DNA of 64,000 bases, taken from NCBI GenBank assembly GCA_963824395.1, contig CAWGPF010000004.1, positions 186,001 through 250,000 of the forward strand, read 5' to 3'. Source of the DNA: 13-2-20CM-66-19 sp963824395. Its GTDB lineage: Bacteria; Pseudomonadota; Gammaproteobacteria; Steroidobacterales; Steroidobacteraceae. A model generated the notes under the pieces. That model was not told the DNA's origin. It worked only from the letters and a program-made list of their open reading frames with translations, and made no database searches. The position numbers and the translations under genes are program-made. Shown piece after piece: positions 52,779-61,529 of this stretch; within the stretch, counting starts at the first letter, position 1; each line of letters starts with the position of its first letter.

Positions 52779-53444
52779 TTATCGCCCATTGCCGGATGTC
52801 TGCGGATATCCCACTGATTGCGCAAAAAGCACGTGCTGTTCGAGTCCTAGCCTAAGTCGTATCGCGAGATCCGTCTTTTCGCAGTTGTGAAACCACGCCG
52901 CGAGCCCTACCGCAGCAGCAAAAAGGTAGACATTCCCGGCGATGAGACCGGTGTCTATATAGTAGTACGCCTTCTGCCACTCCGGATCCTGCAACCTCGG
53001 CTCCTGGAAGCCCCGCGAATGCGTGAGCCTGTGGACGTCGGCGACATATATAAGTTGCACGGGAGCCAGCTCGGCAACGGCTTCCTGACCCGGCGTCATG
53101 GCGCCGTGGCGCAGGTCGGCCTGGTCCACGAGCACGAGGGCATGCCGGGGGGCATCGTATAGATAGGCGCCTTCCTTTAGAGCGACATAAATATCGATTT
53201 CCTGCGAATTGCTGGCTGAAGCCGCTGTTCTGCCCACGAGCCCGAATGGCCCGTTGGGACGATTCACGCCGAATGCCGCCCACAACAGCGTCGACAACAG
53301 CTGCATGGACAAGGGGGTGGCACTTATCTCGCGAATGGTTCGTCGTTGCGTTAAGGCGGCAAAGACCGACAGGCTCGACTCATCAATCGGCGCCGGAAGC
53401 GTGATTGTGGACGAGCCGCAAGTGCTGTTCGGCGGTGAAGCCAA
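52779..53444 (-). CDS. Nitroreductase-family (SagB-type) FMN protein
   Basis: 221 residues: LTQRRTIREISATPLSMQLL with LLWAAFGVNRPNG near the N-terminus, then RTAASASNSQEIDIYVAL and DTGLIAGNVYLFAAAVGLAA, and VLFAQSVGYP at the end. The RRT-RE and S-N-SQEI pattern fits the SagB-like subgroup, whose characterised members dehydrogenate azoline rings in peptide toxins; others have unknown roles. No precursor peptide or cyclodehydratase gene is nearby, so a general role is more likely. The start appears to be TTG at 53444. Confidence 0.85.
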   Translation of the reverse strand: MASPPNSTCGSSTITLPAPIDESSLSVFAALTQRRTIREISATPLSMQLLSTLLWAAFGVNRPNGPFGLVGRTAASASNSQEIDIYVALKEGAYLYDAPRHALVLVDQADLRHGAMTPGQEAVAELAPVQLIYVADVHRLTHSRGFQEPRLQDPEWQKAYYYIDTGLIAGNVYLFAAAVGLAAWFHNCEKTDLAIRLRLGLEQHVLFAQSVGYPQTSGNGR

Positions 53445-53792
53445 GACGGGGATGCTCCGGGGTCGATTGGGCTGAAAGTCTTGCTAGATCTCAGGTGCAC
53501 GTCGATACGGGAAAGCACTCATGCAGGGGGGCGCCGATAAGTCTGCCGGTCAGATCGATGGGATGGCGACTCCTTCACGAGCGCGTTTGATACGTAGTAC
53601 CCACGATGGCAAACGGCCTTTTGTCGGCTAACAAGAACGCGGACGAACGCCCGATTGCCAGGCAGTAAAAGAAACGACGCTCAACCCGACGTCCGTGCAC
53701 GCTGACGCATGACCAGGCTGGCCTCTTACGGATAACCAGTAACCCTGCGCTCAAACTCGGGCCACCTCCATCAGGCAAAGCGGTCGACACTC
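53445..53792. other. Intergenic region, about 350 bases
   Basis: Divergent gap between the nitroreductase and a disordered protein gene. No gene, RNA or clear operator is seen. Confidence 0.5.
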
Positions 53793-54596
53793 ATGACTCC
53801 AGAAGGCACACGAGATTCCCCAGGACTCTCAAAGAGTGCCAAGGCGATCCCGGAAGGGGCGCCTGGCGAGGACTTAGGGTCCGACGAAGACAACACTCAC
53901 AGGGACCTGATTTTGACGGGCCCCGCAAAGACTGCGCCGCGTGAGCCTAATCCGCCGCGTGAGAGCGAAACACCCCCGCCCAAGTACGCGTTCGGCGGCG
54001 AGGGTAGGCCGAACGGTCCGGCCGCGACATCCGACGCGAATACCGCTCGCAGCCCAAGCGCGGGGTCTTCCTCACCGGGGGACGCGTCAACGCCTCCTGA
54101 AGGGCAGAGGAGCCAGTCGGGGCCGGACAAACAGCCGAAGGCCGCGGCTAGGCCGGTTTCTGCGGAAAAGGCCAAGATGCAGAGCCGGTTACCGGCCTTG
54201 GATGACGATGCTGAGGTTGGACGGCAGAAGGAACAGATCGTCACTCGAGATGGCAAAGCGGACCTGGGATTTACGGGAACACTGTTGGCATCGGCATCGA
54301 CGTCTGCTCCGAAGGGGTGGTGGCAGGAGTATCGGGTCTATTCGACCGCGAGCGGAAAACACGTGTTCTCCAAGATCACCCGCAGCATATTCGCGGACGA
54401 AGGTGACAAGCACGAGGCTGACGTTTTTGACCCTGCTCCCACTTCGGTGCCATCTCAATTGCTGCGAAGCGCACGCGAGATGACGCGGTCGCGTCCCATG
54501 ACCTGGATGGACGCGGCGGTTGCATTCTTCGGCTTCGACCCGCTCGCCAAGATCCTGTATCGAAAGCTCAGCGTTGACTTTGAAGAGCGCATTTGA
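53793..54596 (+). CDS. Protein with long disordered N-terminus, unknown function
   Basis: 267 residues. The first 150 are low-complexity and rich in Pro, Gly, Ser and Glu (RESETPPPKYAFGGEG, SAGSSSPGDASTPPEG), so probably disordered. A folded C-terminal part contains WWQEYRVYSTASGKHVFSKI, DKHEADVFDPAP and AVAFFGFDPLAKILYRKLSV. I recognise no family. It could be a secreted or regulatory protein, but no signal peptide is seen. Confidence 0.6.
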   Translation: MTPEGTRDSPGLSKSAKAIPEGAPGEDLGSDEDNTHRDLILTGPAKTAPREPNPPRESETPPPKYAFGGEGRPNGPAATSDANTARSPSAGSSSPGDASTPPEGQRSQSGPDKQPKAAARPVSAEKAKMQSRLPALDDDAEVGRQKEQIVTRDGKADLGFTGTLLASASTSAPKGWWQEYRVYSTASGKHVFSKITRSIFADEGDKHEADVFDPAPTSVPSQLLRSAREMTRSRPMTWMDAAVAFFGFDPLAKILYRKLSVDFEERI

Positions 54597-54860
54597 AGGG
54601 CGCATGTGCGCCCGGGAGAACGCTGGACAGTAACGGAGAACCAATCCGTCGGTCATTGTTCGAGACGACCAACGCAGGTTCGCCCTGCAGGCGGCGCGTG
54701 CAGATTCAGGGCCAAAGGTGCCTCCGGCGCAGGTGTCTGGGCGTATCAGGCGGCGCCGGCAATTCGCGCACCGTGTCGTCGCGACCTTGGCGCTCGCGCC
54801 GCGACCGTTTCTCCAAAGTTCGGCGTAATACCCGGGCGGCGACTCACCGAATGAGCCTGC

Positions 54861-55316
54861 TCACACTCGAGTCAACACAACTATTGGAATCTGTCGGTCC
54901 GTCTTGGCCTGGTAGTGCTCGTAGGGGCCGTAGATTTCGACCATCATTGGCCACAGAGCAGCCCGCTCCTGGGCATCGGCCGTATGTGCGCGAGCAGTGA
55001 ACTTGTCAGCCTTTACCTGAACCTTAGCCAGAGGATTGGCCGCGAGGTTTAGGTACCAGGCCGGATGCGCGGGTGCGCCGCCTTTGGACGCCACGACGAC
55101 GTAGTCGGACTTTGAACGACCAAAGATCAAAGGCAGTGTCAGGGTCTTCCCCGACTTACGGCCGGTCGTGGTCAGCAGCAGAGTGGGCACCATTCCTTTT
55201 CCACCGCCGAGACTCGCATCCCACAAATAGCCATCCTCGCCATTTGTCGCGACATAGCGGGCAATGTGGTCCTTGATCCAGGACGGTAACTCATTGGGCT
55301 TGTTTGGCTCGGTCAT
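54861..55316 (-). CDS. Deazaflavin (F420)-dependent nitroreductase-family protein
   Basis: 151 residues of the DDN-type split-barrel: VPTLLLTTTGRKSGKTLTLP, then YVVVASKGGAPAHPAWYLNL, ANPLAKVQVKADKFTARAHT and RQIPIVVLTRV. This family reduces nitro-compounds and quinones using F420H2. It is one of several F420-type genes in the window (1329, 21056). F420 synthesis genes are not visible here, so the cofactor cannot be confirmed. Confidence 0.9.
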   Translation of the reverse strand: MTEPNKPNELPSWIKDHIARYVATNGEDGYLWDASLGGGKGMVPTLLLTTTGRKSGKTLTLPLIFGRSKSDYVVVASKGGAPAHPAWYLNLAANPLAKVQVKADKFTARAHTADAQERAALWPMMVEIYGPYEHYQAKTDRQIPIVVLTRV

Positions 55317-55719
55317 GGGATTCTCCGATTCGGACGTAACGTGAGTGTAGGTATCCTCGCCCGCGCGGTCTCACTCGCACTCGCCCAGACCGCGCAAGCC
55401 TGCAGATCTCTCGCAAGAGGATCAAGACCTCCGAGCCTAAGGCGCGAGCTGAGCGGCGTTAGGCGCGTCCGGTCATCGATCGATGACCGCCACGGTTCTG
55501 CGCGTCATCTGGAAGGAGGATGATCTGAGCGCGCGGCGCGGTCTGACGCGGCCGCGGGCAGAGCAGCAGTGTGGCTGCTCATTGACATCCTCCGGATCGC
55601 GCCGGAGAGTGCGGGTGCACCCTTTTTTAAAGCAGCGCCGCGTTCTCGCGACATTCGGGTCTGGCTCATCGCGACTCGTCCTTGTGCGTTGGCCGCTCAA
55701 CCAGTAAAGGAGATATTCC
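55317..55719. other. Intergenic region, about 400 bases
   Basis: Divergent gap. A ribosome binding site AAAGGAG at 55705-55711 precedes the hydrolase. Short frames here show no family features. Confidence 0.5.
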
Positions 55720-56550
55720 ATGCCAAAAATAACGACGCGTGACGGAACCTCGATCTTCTATCGTGACTGGGGCAAAGGAACGCCCATCGTTTTCTCCCAC
55801 GGCTGGCCACTGACCGGTGCAGCGTGGGAAGCACAGATGCTGTTTTTCAACGCCAAGGGTTATCGGACGATCGCTCATGACCGGCGGGGCAACGGCTACT
55901 CCGATCAACCTGACGCAGGAAATGATGTCGATACCTGGGCCGATGATCTGGATGCCCTTATCAACAGTCTTGATCTGCGCGGTGCAGTGTTGGTCGGGCA
56001 TTCGACAGGAGGCGGGGAGCTGGCCCGCTACATCTCACGCCACGGAACTTCGCGGGTCGCCAAAATGGTGCTCCTCGACTCGATCGTGCCGGTGATGATG
56101 CAGCGTGAGGGCATAGAAGGCGGCGCTCCAAAATCGGTCATCGACGGCATCCGTGCGGGACTTGCCCATGATCGTTCCTCGTTCTACGAGGATCTGTCGG
56201 GACCGTTCTTCGGCGCCAATCGCCCCGGCTCGAAAGCAACCCAAGGCATGCGCGACCTGTTCTGGTTCCAGGGGATGCTAGGCGGGGCCAAGAGTCAGTA
56301 CGAAACGACCTACAGCTGGGAGCTCGACTACACCGCCGATATCGCCAAGTGCAATGTTCCGCTACTCGTCATCCACTGCGAAGACGATCAGATCGTGCCG
56401 ATAGGTCCCACTGGGCGGCGCGTGCGATCTGTCGTTCCCCATGCGATTCTGAAAGTCTACGAGGGCGGCGCTCACGGTATTGCGATCATCGACCCCGAGC
56501 GGGTCAATGGCGACTTACTTGCCTTCATCAAAGGTGAGTTGAAGGGCTGA
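55720..56550 (+). CDS. Alpha/beta hydrolase (non-heme chloroperoxidase-like)
   Basis: 276 residues, complete. Oxyanion HGW, nucleophile elbow VLVGHSTGGGELARY (Ser about 97), then catalytic Asp in HCEDDQIVPIG and His in YEGGAHGIAI. The close match to cofactor-free 'haloperoxidases' (HDRRGNGYSDQP; YDWGKGTPIVFSHGWPL pattern) suggests an esterase with perhydrolase side activity. AAAGGAG precedes the ATG. Stand-alone gene. Confidence 0.93.
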   Translation: MPKITTRDGTSIFYRDWGKGTPIVFSHGWPLTGAAWEAQMLFFNAKGYRTIAHDRRGNGYSDQPDAGNDVDTWADDLDALINSLDLRGAVLVGHSTGGGELARYISRHGTSRVAKMVLLDSIVPVMMQREGIEGGAPKSVIDGIRAGLAHDRSSFYEDLSGPFFGANRPGSKATQGMRDLFWFQGMLGGAKSQYETTYSWELDYTADIAKCNVPLLVIHCEDDQIVPIGPTGRRVRSVVPHAILKVYEGGAHGIAIIDPERVNGDLLAFIKGELKG

Positions 56551-56926
56551 CCGGGCTTGCGAGCGTATCGGGGCAGCGGCGCGCCTGGCGTTGACCATCG
56601 CCGGGGCGCCGCTGTCTTTGATGAGGGTTCCGGTCTGCCCCTCAGAGTCATCCTGGATGGGCGGCGAGTTCTGGTTGGCGTTGATCCGCGTGTCCCGATA
56701 CCACGACCCGGAAGGGACATCGAATTGCGGTCTCGGCAGCGTATTCAATCGTGATCCGGGAGCTGACCTGTGTGGTCCACGAACGCGAACGGTCACAGAC
56801 CGACGAACATGGCCACGATCGCGTTCCACAATTAAATCGGAATCGAACCGATTGTTGCGATCACTTTCAGCGAAGTGGGGGGTATTTGTGCAGGTTTTGT
56901 GCGGTTCTTAGCCGGCTTATCCGCAT
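56551..56926. other. Intergenic region, 376 bases
   Basis: Between the hydrolase and the 3' end of vapC (both pointing into it). No supported gene or terminator seen. Confidence 0.5.
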
Positions 56927-57328
56927 TCACCGCGCAGTCGGCTTCACAAACTTGCAGCTATGTCCTTTCGCTCGGCTCAGACGGAGATCCAACGTAGCGA
57001 GCGGCAACCCAAGGGCCTCGGCCAACGCCACATACCACGCTTCGTAGCTCGTGCACGTGTAACGCAGTGTCCAGATTCGTTCCGCGAACGGGTCAAAGGG
57101 AAATAGTTGCAGGTCGAGCTGCATCAGATCCTCGTACGCTCCATTTGCGTCAGCCGTGGTGATCTGTTTGGCGCGCTCGAGGCGTCGGAGAATGTTGGTC
57201 GCCTCGACGCGCACCAACTCGGGTGCGAACAGCGACTCAGTCGCAATAAGCGTCTCCGCCCAAAAGCCCTGCGGCCCGCCATCGACGACCGCGGCGACCA
57301 GTACCGACGAGTCGACAACGACGCTCAA
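56927..57328 (-). CDS. vapC: VapC-type PIN-domain toxin
   Basis: 133 residues of the PIN fold: VVVDSSVLVAAVVDG gives the first acidic residue; APELVRVEATNILRRLERAK the conserved Glu; YEAWYVALAEALGLPLATLD the remaining acidic positions. VapC toxins are RNases that cut tRNA or rRNA. The start codon is TTG at 57328, overlapping the stop of the antitoxin gene (TTGA). The TTG start and overlap would keep toxin levels below those of antitoxin. Confidence 0.92.
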   Translation of the reverse strand: MSVVVDSSVLVAAVVDGGPQGFWAETLIATESLFAPELVRVEATNILRRLERAKQITTADANGAYEDLMQLDLQLFPFDPFAERIWTLRYTCTSYEAWYVALAEALGLPLATLDLRLSRAKGHSCKFVKPTAR

Positions 57329-57561
57329 GACCGGTCCGCGTCACGGTCCTTGAGAATCCGTCCAGGCGGGACACGAACCTGCGTCGCTCGCTTACGTTTA
57401 CGGACTTGCCGCAGCCAAGCTTCAACCGATGGCCTGTTCGCCAGTCGCACCAGCTCGGCCCGCAGGAACTCCTGCATTGATTGACCCTGAAGGGCCGCAC
57501 GGGCAGCAAGTTCATCCCGGACCTCTTCCGGTACGTCTCGAACACTAATTTGGATAGCCAT
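57325..57561 (-). CDS. vapB: VapB/FitA-type ribbon-helix-helix antitoxin
   Basis: 78 residues from ATG 57561; a longer in-frame start lies at 57576. MAIQISVRDVPEEVRDELAA then QGQSMQEFLRAELVRLA is a ribbon-helix-helix DNA-binding domain. The basic tail (RQVRKRKRATQVRVPPG) would wrap the toxin. It heads the operon, immediately downstream of a 20-base-spaced direct repeat likely to be its operator. Confidence 0.92.
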   Translation of the reverse strand: MAIQISVRDVPEEVRDELAARAALQGQSMQEFLRAELVRLANRPSVEAWLRQVRKRKRATQVRVPPGRILKDRDADRS

Positions 57562-57565
57562 GCAT

Positions 57566-57596
57566 TCATTATGCAAGCGGTGCAGTCGTCATGCAA
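57566..57596 (-). promoter_or_regulatory. VapBC operator candidate: two 11-base direct repeats
   Basis: On the minus strand TTGCATGACGA and TTGCATAATGA begin 20 bases apart, so both lie on one face of the helix. They sit directly before the vapB start, as expected for cooperative binding of the antitoxin. Confidence 0.65.
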
Positions 57597-57688
57597 TCGA
57601 CAAATAATATATTTGTTCAAGGACACGGGGCTTTGTCCAGGTGTGACGCCGCCGATCGTAGGTGTACGCCTTATGAAGCACAGGGGGT

Positions 57689-57790
57689 ATCAGGCAGGCC
57701 AGGCAGGAACTCCCGGAGCTGATTGACCGAGCGGAAGGTGGTGAAGAGACCGTCATCAGTCGGGGGCGGAAGTATTCGCATACTCGATAG
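57689..57790 (+). pseudogene. Remnant of a Phd/YefM-type antitoxin
   Basis: A short frame reads QARQELPELIDRAEGGEETV then ISRGRKYSHTR and stops. The LPELIDR-EGGEE-VI-RGRK pattern is the central part of a Phd/YefM antitoxin. Its N-terminal DNA-binding part is missing and an ATG at 57673 is out of frame. No toxin partner is seen next to it. Confidence 0.6.
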
Positions 57791-58103
57791 ATCCTAAGGG
57801 CCCGAACGAATCGCAAACACTTTAATGATGGTCACTTGATCGTGGCGCCATTCGTAAACGGCGGATTCCGTCCTGGTCTACGACCCAAGACGGCTGGAGA
57901 GACACGAATACCGTCTGCCTTGCAATCCGCGAGAGCGAGCAGGCCGCCGCGGGCTGAAGAGCCGTCGTCGGCAAATCGCAGACCGGTGAGCGGAGGGGTG
58001 TCTTGCAGGTGTCATAGCGTCCGACGATTTCGGTAGGACCCCATAAAACAAATTATTAATCAGTTGGATATGATCTACTCTTGAGTTAATACCGAGTCGG
58101 AAC

Positions 58104-58123
58104 ATCTATTCACAATCTATTCA
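58104..58123 (+). promoter_or_regulatory. Direct repeat upstream of the second HTH-nucleotidyltransferase pair
   Basis: ATCTATTCA occurs twice with an 11-base period in an AT-rich region, 21 bases before the HTH start codon. One helical turn of spacing suits an operator for the encoded HTH protein. Confidence 0.5.
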
Positions 58124-58143
58124 AAGATCGGTAGAATGCCCAC

Positions 58144-58650
58144 ATGCGAAACGTGGACCCAGAGCGGGTGCTGCAAGTGCTTCTCATGGCGCCCAAGGGG
58201 CTGCGCGCTCCGGAAATCATGCGAGATTTGGCACTGACGGTTAGTCAACCGACGCTCTGGCGCGTTCTCGACAAGCTTCGCTCGGAGGGTCGCGTCGTTG
58301 TGGACGGCTCCGCTAGAGCAACCCGATATCACGCGGCTGAACGAAGCAACCTGCCCGCCCTTCGCAGTTTGCGGATGCATGAGGTTGTGGCTAAGCGCCT
58401 GATCAATGATCCGGACTTGCTCGATGTCGCTCGTAATCGACTGCGGCGCTTGCGCGAAGTCAATCCGCACGGAAACGTCTATCACGAACGATGGCAGGAC
58501 TTGATCGACGGTTCGGTGGACCGCCTGCTGCGCACCATGGTCGAGCCTTCCGAAGAGGCGAGCACTCTAAGGCGGGAGTCGCCATTTACTACTCTCGTTC
58601 CAGGCAAGGAGCGTCGGCGTGTGTTTAAGTCACTACGTTCGGCCGCCTAG
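58144..58650 (+). CDS. Winged-HTH regulator, likely antitoxin of a nucleotidyltransferase
   Basis: 168 residues. The N-terminal winged helix is visible (LLMAPKGLRAPEIMRDLALT; QPTLWRVLDKLRSEGRVVVD; ARATRYHAA). The C-terminal half is helical and Arg-rich and may contact the partner. It is 24 bases upstream of a nucleotidyltransferase, in the arrangement of AbiE-type and related modules, where the HTH protein is antitoxin and autorepressor. It is not closely similar to the XRE protein of the first pair. The antitoxin role is inferred. Confidence 0.75.
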   Translation: MRNVDPERVLQVLLMAPKGLRAPEIMRDLALTVSQPTLWRVLDKLRSEGRVVVDGSARATRYHAAERSNLPALRSLRMHEVVAKRLINDPDLLDVARNRLRRLREVNPHGNVYHERWQDLIDGSVDRLLRTMVEPSEEASTLRRESPFTTLVPGKERRRVFKSLRSAA

Positions 58651-58674
58651 CGGCACACCGCCAGCTGCGCGGCC

Positions 58675-59202
58675 ATGTATCGACACCAGTTAGAGCACGT
58701 AATCCTCGAGATAGGACGGCGGTTCGATCTCAAGGATGTTTACATCATCGGCTCTGCTGCGATCTTGGCAGCAGTCCCCGATCCGCCGGACGGAGCGCTC
58801 ACGGCGACTCGGGACGTGGACGTAATTGCTCCGCGTGATGAGGAACGTCTGGCAGACCAGATTTCATTCGTGCTCGGAGAAGCAAGTGACTTCGAGGCCG
58901 CGCACGGTTACTACGCGCAAGGAGTAACTTCCGAGACGCCCGAATTCGCGCCCACTGACTGGAAGTCGCGAACGATCGATATACCCGTCGCTGGAATTGT
59001 CGGTCGCTGCATGGATCCCAATGACCTAGTCCTTAGCAAGCTGGGTGCTGGTCGCGCTAAAGATCTTGCGTTCGCACGGGCCGCAGCCAACCTCTTGCCG
59101 ATTCGACGCAAAACGCTGCTAGAACGGCTTGAACACGTCGAGTGTTCCGATCAAATGCGAAAGCTGATAACGGACCGCATAACAGCGACCATTGCAGCCT
59201 AA
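58675..59202 (+). CDS. Nucleotidyltransferase-fold protein (DUF6036/AbiEii-like)
   Basis: 175 residues. The nucleotidyltransferase signature is VYIIGSAAILAAV followed by TRDVDVIAPRD, with the D-x-D pair for metal, and TIDIPVAGIV as the third strand. A C-terminal LVLSKLGAGRAKDLAFARAA segment is typical of the group. Proteins of this class transfer nucleotides to tRNA or proteins and act as toxins in several systems. Its tight linkage to a wHTH gene makes a toxin-antitoxin role likely. Confidence 0.8.
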   Translation: MYRHQLEHVILEIGRRFDLKDVYIIGSAAILAAVPDPPDGALTATRDVDVIAPRDEERLADQISFVLGEASDFEAAHGYYAQGVTSETPEFAPTDWKSRTIDIPVAGIVGRCMDPNDLVLSKLGAGRAKDLAFARAAANLLPIRRKTLLERLEHVECSDQMRKLITDRITATIAA

Positions 59203-59377
59203 GGGCTGACGATCCGATCAACGGTCTTGGAATCCGTTGGTTCGACGCGTCGCACCCGAGAGTCTCTGGCCCTGAGCACGACCGGACGCGAATCAGTGCA
59301 AATTGGGTGCAATGGAATGCCGCACCAGCGATGCAAGCCGTCGCTCAACCGCGTAGACGCTCGCAACCTATTGCTGG

Positions 59378-59782
59378 TCAGGGCCGATGACGGCTAGCGG
59401 CCGTCTTTTGGGAATCTGCTCGGAGCGCACCGAGAAACACTGTGAACGCGACTACCAGGCCAGCGATCATCCACCGGTGATCGAACCAGAGGGTGTCGAT
59501 GCGAGCCCGCTCAGGATCCATGCGAGAGTAGGCGATCGCAACGGTATCGCCAGCGGCTAGTCGAACTATCGCCTGCTGCGTCGCGTTCACGGCTCGATGT
59601 GGTTTTCCGTCGAAATCCCGGAACTCGAACACCGGATATACCTGTCTGGAGTTCCGGCGCACGAAGTCAACGACGGTTCCCTGGGTTCGTACCGGTCCCG
59701 GGGTGGAGCGTGCGTAGCCGTAGTCAAGCAGAAGGCCAGAAACCAGACAAGCTACGGCTACAAGATAGGCGACTGCTTTCAT
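59378..59782 (-). CDS. DUF3592-type membrane protein
   Basis: 134 residues. Two hydrophobic helices (AYLVAVACLVSGLLLDYGYA; WMIAGLVVAFTVFLGAL) flank a periplasmic beta domain with TQGTVVDFVRRNSRQVYPVF and FDGKPHRAVNAT, then DTVAIAYSRMDPERARID. The G-V-x-Y-P-V-F and VAIAY-P pattern is DUF3592. Function is unknown. Confidence 0.85.
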   Translation of the reverse strand: MKAVAYLVAVACLVSGLLLDYGYARSTPGPVRTQGTVVDFVRRNSRQVYPVFEFRDFDGKPHRAVNATQQAIVRLAAGDTVAIAYSRMDPERARIDTLWFDHRWMIAGLVVAFTVFLGALRADSQKTAASRHRP

Positions 59783-60007
59783 TGCGCTACCCCAACGCTA
59801 GTGTCAGCTTAGGCCTCCGTGCGAGCGAGCCCTCACCGGTGAGCATTTATAGCTTATCCCGTGTTCGGGCCTCGGTTTTTCCACAAGGTGGTGCGCGATC
59901 GAGCGCGTTAAGTAGGTTCAAATCAGGGGCGCCCCCCGGCTAACTTTCGGAGGTAGTCCAGTTGAGGAGGGTGGCGTAGAAAAAAAGCCGCAAATATCGG
60001 CGTTTGC

Positions 60008-60412
60008 GTGTCGGTCATCCTCGGCGCCAGCGGCCGCGAACCTGCAGGGAGAGATCCAGCTGGTCACATTGGGGGTACGGAGACCTGGTCGCTGAATCTG
60101 GGGCTCTGGATTGACGACGGGCCCTTACCGTCCGGACGGTTCAAAGAGGTGATCGCGGAGTTCGCCGGCAGCTGTGAGGTGGTCGTGAGTCTCGATGGCA
60201 GCGGGAAACTCTTTTTTCAGAGTTCAGGATCCAGTTGCGTCGGTAACGGCACATTGGCTCCGCACTCTGCCGGTTCTCCCAGTGACGCTTTTGATGGAGA
60301 GCTGCGGCGGAGCTTACGCCTAGCTGCGGTCGGCCCAAACGGGCAGTGGACTCGCAACGCGTGGGTACGCCCAGATGAAAAGCCGAGCCTCAGTGCTCTA
60401 CTGAGGTGGTAG
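60008..60412 (+). CDS. Hypothetical small protein, low support
   Basis: 134 residues from GTG 60008 without recognisable motifs or signal; the stretch WSLNLGLWIDDGPLPSG and FAGSCEVVVSLDGSGKLFF looks strand-like. It may be real or chance. It precedes the metallo-beta-lactamase gene by about 160 bases. Confidence 0.35.
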   Translation: MSVILGASGREPAGRDPAGHIGGTETWSLNLGLWIDDGPLPSGRFKEVIAEFAGSCEVVVSLDGSGKLFFQSSGSSCVGNGTLAPHSAGSPSDAFDGELRRSLRLAAVGPNGQWTRNAWVRPDEKPSLSALLRW

Positions 60413-60569
60413 CGGGGGTCCACACGAGTTTGGCGCACGCTATAGCTGCGTCTTCCATTGGCTTGCGTGGGCGTAGTGCCCGCAGACACTATTGCGGGCT
60501 TTTGCGTCTGTGGGAAGATCTCCAAATACCGTCGTACCACCCGGGTCGACAGAGCGATACAAGGTATCT

Positions 60570-61508
60570 ATGCGTCTCGTCGCCCTACTCGCTTTACTCG
60601 CGCTCGTCGAGTTCGCCCCCCAGAACGTGTCAGCAGCCGAGCCTGCGGTCGGGTCCGAGCCGAAAGCCGCGCCGCGGGGATGGTTTCATATCATTCAAAT
60701 CGACCCCGCAACCTATGCTATCTCGGAGCCTAAGTACTGGCAGGAGAACGTAAGCTACCTGATTCTCGGATCGCATCAAGGCGTGCTGTTCGATACAGGT
60801 CCGGGCCTCTACAGCATCCGTCTTGAGGTCAAGAAGCTGACGAGCTTGCCGCTTCTGGTGATTCCGTCTCATCTGCACTTTGACCATGTCGGAAGAATCC
60901 AAGAATTCTCCACCGTCGGTCTCATGGATCTGCCGGAGCTACGCCACCAGACACAGGGCGATGTCCTCAACGAGACCACTGACCAATACCTGCTTACCAG
61001 TCGGCACGCCTTCAAGGTCTCGCGCTGGCTGCGCGACGGCGAGGTGCTGGATCTCGGTGGGCGGCAACTTACCGTCATCAATACCCCGGGGCACACGCCT
61101 GAATCAATCGCACTGCTCGAGCCGGCGCGACACCAGATGTTTACCGGAGACCTCGTGAACCGGATTGTCACGCTTTGTGATGTACCGGGATCGGATATAC
61201 GGCAGACCGCCCAATCGCTGCATCGCCTGATGAAGGTCATGCCGGTCGGAAGCGTGGCGCATGAAGCGCACGCGGAGAAGCCGATCAGCTGGGCGGAGCT
61301 GTCAGAGCTTGGACGCGGTGCTCGGGCGATTGCGGATGGCAATCTTGGCAGCAAGGCAATGTGCCTGGGCGGGCAGCCGATGCGACGCTTCGACGTCGGC
61401 GCCTTTGCGTTTGTATTGCCCGCCAGTCCTTCCGAGCCGCTCAGACCTCTGGCATCCGCTACTCAAACGCTGGACTGGCTGGGCGCGACTTGCCCTGCCA
61501 CGAAGTAA
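60570..61508 (+). CDS. Exported metallo-beta-lactamase-fold hydrolase
   Basis: 312 residues from ATG 60570, which begins a signal peptide (MRLVALLALLALVEFAP). The zinc motif is PSHLHFDHVG; further ligands lie in INTPGHTPESIAL and FTGDLVNRI. The fold fits the general MBL-hydrolase group rather than class-B beta-lactamases. It lies 21 bases upstream of the ureohydrolase gene and likely forms an operon with it and the permease. Confidence 0.88.
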   Translation: MRLVALLALLALVEFAPQNVSAAEPAVGSEPKAAPRGWFHIIQIDPATYAISEPKYWQENVSYLILGSHQGVLFDTGPGLYSIRLEVKKLTSLPLLVIPSHLHFDHVGRIQEFSTVGLMDLPELRHQTQGDVLNETTDQYLLTSRHAFKVSRWLRDGEVLDLGGRQLTVINTPGHTPESIALLEPARHQMFTGDLVNRIVTLCDVPGSDIRQTAQSLHRLMKVMPVGSVAHEAHAEKPISWAELSELGRGARAIADGNLGSKAMCLGGQPMRRFDVGAFAFVLPASPSEPLRPLASATQTLDWLGATCPATK

Positions 61509-61529
61509 ATACCTGAACAAGGAGTGCAA

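Noticed and set aside
53793..54256. Low-complexity Pro/Ser region as a possible repeat array
   Set aside because: No unit repeats regularly; it is compositionally biased coding sequence.
59210..59260. tRNA-like GGTTCGA segment
   Set aside because: No acceptor, D- or anticodon-stem pairing could be found around it.
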